DNA from: Candidatus Saccharimonadota bacterium
Lineage (GTDB): Bacteria > Patescibacteriota > Saccharimonadia > Saccharimonadales > Saccharimonadaceae
Direction: 5' to 3'
Length of the DNA stretch: 64,000 nt
Assembly (NCBI GenBank): GCA_905372785.1
Contig: CAJPQG010000001.1
Span: forward strand, 148,589 to 212,588
A program made the position numbers and the translations under genes. Position 1 is the first letter of the stretch. Each line of letters starts with the position of its first letter. The notes below the pieces were generated by a model. That model was given only the letters and a program-made list of their open reading frames with translations. It was not told where the DNA came from and searched no databases. Below, piece after piece: positions 60,425 through 64,000 of the stretch.

Positions 60425-61609
60425 CTATACGCCGCTACGAAATTGGCGCAAGAATTGTAGCTTGCCGCTGTGGAAATTACGCACGTCTTCAATGCCATAT
60501 TTCATCATCACAAGTCGGTCAATACCGCAACCAAAAGCAAAGCCCGTGTATTTATGTGGGTTAATGCCGGCCTTGCGCAAAACATTAGGATGAATCATGC
60601 CGCACCCAAGAAGCTCAATCCAGCCTTCACCCGAACAAACCTTACACGAAGAGTCACGCCCATCGCAGAACGGACAGCTGAGCGCAAACTCAAAGCTTGG
60701 CTCGGTAAACGGAAAGTAAAATGGATTAATACGCACGCGTAGCTCTTTGTGATAATACTCTTGCAAAAATTCTTGCAATGTCGCAATCAAGTTACCAACG
60801 GTAATGCCGCGCCCTACATACACACCTTCTATCTGGTAAAAAGTGTGCTCGTGCCGAGCATCAACATCTTCATTGCGGAACACCCTGTCTGGCACCACAA
60901 CAGCAATCGGCTCATCTTTAGGCAAATTTTCTTGATACTTCGTTAGCACCCGGTACTGCATCGTACTTGTATGCGCAGGAGCCACAAGCCGTTCGCCGTC
61001 ATCGCTCGTTTCCTTTAATAGAAAGGTGTCATACTCATCACGTGCGGGGTGACCTTTCGGGAAATTCAAACTCTCAAACATGTGGAACTGATCGTCAATC
61101 TCAACTGAATCCTCCACCGCAAAGCCCATTCGCTCAAAAATCGCGCCAATTGTCGCAATCTCATGACGCAGTGGGTGTACAGTTCCCTGCCTGGTGTCTA
61201 ATAAACTTGGCACCGCACTATTACGGTCCATCGGAGCAGTTACATCAATTGGCGGCAATGCCGCTTCCGTACGCTGAGCCTCTGCCTCGGCAATTACTTC
61301 TTGAAGTTGCTGCTTTAGCTGGTTAAGTTGCTTACCAAACGCTGCTTTTTTCTCATTTGGCAATTCTGCCAATGTTTTGTATAGCCCCTTAAGCAGCGGC
61401 GAACGCAGCAATCTAGCCGGCTGCTCACTACTTTTAGCTTCTGCAAGCAATTGCTCTTTAACAGCAGCAATATCTGTGCCCTGCTGCTTCGCAGGCTTTT
61501 TTACCTGATCAACCTGCCTGGAAACACCTTGTTTAGGCGTTTGCTTAGCTTGTTTATTGCGCTGCGCTTTATGCTTAGCCGCGTGCTTTTTATGATGTTT
61601 TTTTGACAT
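60425..61609 (-). CDS. pheS: Phenylalanyl-tRNA synthetase alpha subunit with Lys-rich extension
   Basis: A 394-residue PheS, about 50 residues longer than usual. The first about 50 residues are a Lys/His/Gln-rich tail (MSKKHHKKHAAKHKAQRNKQ). The coiled-coil N-domain and class II core follow: HTSTMQYRVL, GEVFRNEDVDARH-like DRVFRNEDVDARHEHTF, and ELLGCGMIHPNVL. A CxFC...CKVC cluster precedes motif 3, a known variant. The Lys tail may help tRNA binding (inference). GGGAG precedes the ATG and a TACAAT box lies near 61660. Confidence 0.95.
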   Translation of the reverse strand: MSKKHHKKHAAKHKAQRNKQAKQTPKQGVSRQVDQVKKPAKQQGTDIAAVKEQLLAEAKSSEQPARLLRSPLLKGLYKTLAELPNEKKAAFGKQLNQLKQQLQEVIAEAEAQRTEAALPPIDVTAPMDRNSAVPSLLDTRQGTVHPLRHEIATIGAIFERMGFAVEDSVEIDDQFHMFESLNFPKGHPARDEYDTFLLKETSDDGERLVAPAHTSTMQYRVLTKYQENLPKDEPIAVVVPDRVFRNEDVDARHEHTFYQIEGVYVGRGITVGNLIATLQEFLQEYYHKELRVRINPFYFPFTEPSFEFALSCPFCDGRDSSCKVCSGEGWIELLGCGMIHPNVLRKAGINPHKYTGFAFGCGIDRLVMMKYGIEDVRNFHSGKLQFLRQFRSGV

Positions 61610-61694
61610 ACACTGCTCCCGTCCCCACTCTCTTCTATCTAGTTAGTCTTTAGACTTATTGTATACCTATTGCCCCAATACTACCACCTTGCGA

Positions 61695-61940
61695 CTACTG
61701 CTGCGCAATTCGTAGTAGGGTAAAGATGATACCACCGATAAACAGCAGTAGCACGATCCCCCAGGCCCATGCTAACGTGGTGGTGCGCTTTGTTCCCTCA
61801 ATGTAGGCGCTATCTTCCACGCCATCCACAGGATTTGCACCGCCACTTAAATCTTGCTGCTTCTGCTTTTCGCGTAACTCTGCGGTGATACGCTCTTGCA
61901 GGTCGCTGCGTTCATCAGTCTTTGAAATATATAATGCCAT
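61695..61940 (-). CDS. Small tail-anchored membrane protein, unknown
   Basis: An 81-residue protein with a charged N-terminal half (SKTDERSDLQERITAELREK) and one C-terminal membrane segment (about 55-76). The ATG at 61940 follows a TATACT box (61948-61953) by 7 nt, so the mRNA is probably leaderless; the longer start at 61976 crosses that box. It diverges from the MIP channel gene. No family was recognised. Confidence 0.6.
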   Translation of the reverse strand: MALYISKTDERSDLQERITAELREKQKQQDLSGGANPVDGVEDSAYIEGTKRTTTLAWAWGIVLLLFIGGIIFTLLRIAQQ

Positions 61941-62018
61941 ACACCATAGTATAGCAAAGGTATGGTATAATTTCACTATTACTAGACTTTAAGTAAATCA
62001 TGAAAGGGAGTTCGAGTA

Positions 62019-62996
62019 ATGGCAACGAAGAAATCATCTGCCAAAGCGAAAAAAGACACCACCAAGGTGCACACGATTACCGCTAAAACCGAAAAAAAGC
62101 TAGCGAAAGAATCAGCAGAAGTTAAGGCAGAAGCTAAAAAGATTAAAGCAGAAGCTAAACAGGCTGTAAAAAACAGCGTCGCAAAACCTGCACGCAAAGC
62201 AAATTCAGTAGATGAGGCGTTCTCAAAGAAAGCCGGCTATGTTATCTTGGCCGAGCTAATTGGTACCTTCATTCTTACCGCAGTCGCTGTATATGGTACA
62301 TCGGCAACTATTCTTGCTCCACTGTACATCGGTATCACCCTACTTGTACTATTTATCGCCCTAAACCGTATTTCAGGTGCACACGTTAACCCAGCGGTCA
62401 CCTTTGGTTTGTGGGTGGCTCGCAAAGTAAGTGGCAAACTAGTACCATTCTACTTTGTCGGCCAAATTCTTGGTGTTATGCTTGCGGTGCTTGTATACAA
62501 CACCATCAGCGGCGGCAGTTACACCCTCGCATTTAACCACATCGGTTCGTTCGATGCTTCAGTCTTTATTGCTGAGCTCATTGCTACCGCAGTCCTACTA
62601 TTTGGTATTACTGCTGTGGCCAACCAGAAAAAACTTGGTAAAGCCGCAAGTGGCCTCGGTATTGGTCTATCACTATTCCTAGCTGTATTTGTTGGTAGCA
62701 CGTTGCTCACGGCAGCCAAACAGTCTGTTGATCAGCAAAGCATCACCTCTGTTGACCAAGTGCCTCGCATTATGCGCATCAACGGCGTGACTGCAAACCC
62801 TGCTATTGCCCTGGCTGCAACAGAATCTACTAATGCCGACCTGCAAAGTCAAGGTGGCAATGCGTCACACAAGGGCAGCGAAAAACCAGAAAGCCGACTC
62901 GGCGTTGAAGTTATCGTTGCTACTCTAGCCGGCGGTGCCCTCGGCGCTGGCCTCTTCCAGCTAATTAAGCGCGGTAGCGACGAAAAAAACGCCTAA
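62019..62996 (+). CDS. MIP-family channel (aquaporin/glycerol facilitator) with Lys-rich N-terminus
   Basis: A 325-residue membrane channel. The first about 75 residues are Lys/Ala/Glu-rich and helical. Six membrane segments follow. The first NPA box is SGAHVNPAVTFG and the second is NGVTANPAIALAA, without the arginine that normally follows NPA in the filter, so selectivity is unclear. A polar C-terminal region holds a further hydrophobic stretch (VIVATLAGGALGAGLF). AAGGGAG precedes the ATG and TATAAT is at 61966-61971. Confidence 0.88.
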   Translation: MATKKSSAKAKKDTTKVHTITAKTEKKLAKESAEVKAEAKKIKAEAKQAVKNSVAKPARKANSVDEAFSKKAGYVILAELIGTFILTAVAVYGTSATILAPLYIGITLLVLFIALNRISGAHVNPAVTFGLWVARKVSGKLVPFYFVGQILGVMLAVLVYNTISGGSYTLAFNHIGSFDASVFIAELIATAVLLFGITAVANQKKLGKAASGLGIGLSLFLAVFVGSTLLTAAKQSVDQQSITSVDQVPRIMRINGVTANPAIALAATESTNADLQSQGGNASHKGSEKPESRLGVEVIVATLAGGALGAGLFQLIKRGSDEKNA

Positions 62997-63021
62997 GAGC
63001 ACGCGGATAAATTAGCCTACT

Positions 63022-63049
63022 AAAAAGCACCCTTAGCTGGGTGCTTTTA
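63022..63049 (+). terminator. Terminator after the MIP channel
   Basis: AAAAAGCACCC pairs with GGGTGCTTTT. The stem is the same as in the tRNA-Leu terminator at 2482. Confidence 0.85.
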
Positions 63050-63087
63050 CGTTTTACCTTTGCTAGCGGCAGCCTCGAGTAAAGAAA

Positions 63088-63114
63088 AACCCCACTACGT
63101 ATTAGTAGTGGGGT
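63088..63114 (-). terminator. Cassette terminator, copy 2
   Basis: AACCCCACTAC and GTAGTGGGGTT form the stem, followed on the minus strand by TTTCTTT. It matches the stem of the terminator at 39533. Confidence 0.85.
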
Positions 63115-63129
63115 TGCGGCTGCATGTGG

Positions 63130-63351
63130 TTACGAATATACCTCATCTTCTACGGTATCATCTAACTCCTCAAGTTCAGACTCACAGTCCGGATCAGGTG
63201 GAAGCGAAGAAGAATGATTAGCAGCCTCTTCTAGTTGGCTAGGCGGGCCCAAGAAAGAAGAACGATCAACAGTCCCTCCTGGTTGACTAGGTGGCATTAG
63301 ATACGCAAGAAGAGCGCCACAAATGACCGCAAAGACAACAATATCCATCAT
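63130..63351 (-). CDS. Small acidic single-pass protein in a duplicated-leader cassette
   Basis: A 73-residue protein with a short membrane segment (residues 2-20) followed by an acidic, proline-rich tail. The tail has a diverged 16-residue duplication (PPSQPGGTVDRSSFLG and PPSQLEEAANHSSSLP) and ends DEVYS. The ATG at 63351 is preferred over the GTG at 63360, as in the 39 kb cassette. It shares that cassette's leader and terminator but not its protein. No family was recognised. Confidence 0.55.
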   Translation of the reverse strand: MMDIVVFAVICGALLAYLMPPSQPGGTVDRSSFLGPPSQLEEAANHSSSLPPDPDCESELEELDDTVEDEVYS

Positions 63352-63438
63352 TAGGATCACATCCTTTCGGTAAGTATCTACAGCCGGGTGCTATAGATGA
63401 TGAATCAACTAATGATCTGACATAATTATACCACTAAA
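63352..63438 (-). repeat. 87-nt promoter/leader repeat, copy 2
   Basis: Reading on the minus strand from 63438 to the ATG at 63351 it matches 39106-39192 at 81 of 87 positions with no gap. TATAAT is at 63425-63430 and the 9-bp hairpin at 63376-63398. Confidence 0.9.
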
Positions 63439-63446
63439 CTGCGTAA

Positions 63447-63484
63447 AAGAAAAGTAGCGCACACATATAACAATGCGTGCGCTA
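63447..63484 (-). terminator. Terminator after the CnaB protein gene
   Basis: On the minus strand TAGCGCAC pairs with GTGCGCTA, followed by CTTTTCTTTT. Confidence 0.75.
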
Positions 63485-63567
63485 TATAGTTTCCACCTCT
63501 TTCCCTTCAAGTAAGGCCTTGAGAGGCAGCTTCAGCAGCGAGGTTTCGCAAAAAGTGGCCTTACTGT

Positions 63568-64000
63568 CTACGCAGAACGCTTTCGCGCACGGATGACAAG
63601 CAGGGCTATTGCGGTGGCCACACTCACCAAGCCGCCTCCAGCGAAGAGATATGCATCATCTCCTGTAGCCGCTAGGTCCCGGTTGTCGTCATCTTCCCAT
63701 TTCTTCTCGCCTTGGATGGTCAGTTTCTCTGGCGTGTGGCGGTTGGTAATGGTGGTACCTTGGATGTCTGCCTGGTAGCCAGGGACTGGGTCTTCTTCGA
63801 CGCGGTATTCAATGTCGCGGCCGTGGTCTTTTTTAGGGAGGTCAGCGAAGCTGTACTTCCATTTAGCTGGACCGTCGGTGTCTACCTGGCGGATGCGGGT
63901 GCCATTGGCCAGTAAGTGGACGGTGACTTTGGCTGGACGGAGGCCGTCCCGGTTGTCGTCATCTTCCCATTTCTTCTCGCCTTGGATGGTCAGTTTCTCT
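63568..64000 (-). CDS. CnaB-repeat surface protein with sortase-like C-terminus (5' end outside window)
   Basis: The last 144 codons of a large surface protein. Translation gives a CnaB-type domain of about 90 residues: KKWEDDDNRDGLRP (reactive Lys), TVHLLANG, WKYSFADLPKKDHGRDI, YRVEEDPVPGY (Glu) and TTITNRHTPEKL (Asn), the residues that form the internal isopeptide bond. A second copy begins and is cut short, then LAATGDDAY, a hydrophobic stretch and RARKRSA: a sortase-like sorting signal with LAATG in place of LPxTG. It is probably an adhesin or stalk on the cell surface. Confidence 0.88.
   Translation of the reverse strand, partial: EKLTIQGEKKWEDDDNRDGLRPAKVTVHLLANGTRIRQVDTDGPAKWKYSFADLPKKDHGRDIEYRVEEDPVPGYQADIQGTTITNRHTPEKLTIQGEKKWEDDDNRDLAATGDDAYLFAGGGLVSVATAIALLVIRARKRSA
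63677..64000 (-). repeat. 270-bp CnaB repeat
   Basis: Positions 63677-63730 and 63947-64000 are identical over 54 nt, offset by exactly 270 bp (90 residues). The repeat runs beyond the window. Confidence 0.9.

Noticed and set aside
59542..60564. 340-residue plus-strand ORF opposite pheT
   Set aside because: It is antisense to a clear pheT reading frame and shows no domain or promoter.
60600..60680. Cysteine cluster in PheS as a novel zinc insertion
   Set aside because: A CxxC...CxxC variant just before the ELLGCGM motif is already known in many PheS proteins.
63513..63566. AGTAAGGCC inverted repeat as the terminator of the CnaB gene
   Set aside because: It has a very long loop and no T run; the TAGCGCAC hairpin further on fits better.
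1..64000. CRISPR arrays, insertion sequences, prophage or integron sites
   Set aside because: I saw no regularly spaced repeats, transposase, integrase or phage genes; the repeats found are promoter/leader and coding repeats.

Overview
The window looks like a chromosomal segment of a Saccharibacteria (TM7) / Patescibacteria-type genome. This is inferred from gene content and style, not from a database match. Genes are dense and single copy, with mostly housekeeping functions: tRNA synthetases, the GatCAB amidotransferase, a DnaE polymerase, UvrB, RecG, NusA and a ClpC-like ATPase. Between them sit many small orphan membrane proteins, a type IV pilus ATPase, a YibE/F protein, a membrane-anchored HNH nuclease and the end of a CnaB-repeat surface protein with a sortase-like tail. 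TGA is used as a stop (for example at gatA), so this is the standard bacterial code and not the TGA=Gly code of SR1/Gracilibacteria. I see no mobile element, CRISPR array or rRNA. One tRNA, tRNA-Leu(UAG), is present.

Layout. 0-8 kb (minus strand): partial hisS, a SpoU methylase, an FAD-linked oxidase, tRNA-Leu, rsmD, recG, yibE/F and tyrS. 8-10.7 kb (plus): a class A penicillin-binding protein, followed by a 306-bp gene-free gap that may hold a small RNA. 11-18 kb (minus): nusA, then a clpC - HExxH protein - radA - PIN/TRAM (yacL-like) operon with a CIRCE-like dyad over the clpC promoter. 18-21.5 kb: a divergent pair, HNH nuclease and M1 aminopeptidase, whose -10 boxes overlap. 21.5-28.4 kb (minus): an RNase HII-YraN fusion, an array of DUF4190-like membrane proteins (several with a BamE/SmpA-like tail), orphan membrane proteins and rplS. 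28.4-38.4 kb: pilB-like ATPase, a small SpoU methylase, dnaE and a gatC-gatA-x-gatB-x-x-dnaE run. 38.5-42 kb: orphan small membrane-protein cassettes around uvrB. 42-48 kb (minus): a carbon-metabolism operon rpiB-rpe-transketolase (two subunits)-fba-pfkB-SLOG. 48-49.5 kb: three more one-gene cassettes. 49.5-57.8 kb: gapA, a ppGpp-hydrolase-like HD protein, an EEP nuclease/phosphatase, an unknown gene behind a poly-C promoter, ppa, GDPD, trxB, an FKBP isomerase and an ABC exporter. 57.8-64 kb: pheST, a small membrane protein, an MIP channel, another small cassette and the CnaB protein.

How it works together. The 42-50 kb genes supply the non-oxidative pentose phosphate route and lower glycolysis, fitting a fermentative, scavenging cell. 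The HNH nuclease, M1 peptidase, GDPD and surface adhesin fit an epibiont that feeds on a host's nucleic acids, peptides and lipids (inference).

The most unusual signals are regulatory. Many genes have a TATAAT/TATACT-type box exactly 6 nt (6-12 nt overall) before the ATG and no Shine-Dalgarno, implying leaderless mRNAs. Two distant cassettes share an 87-nt promoter/leader without indels (81/87 identical) and a similar terminator, yet carry unrelated ORFs. One promoter has a C9 tract between its -35 and -10.
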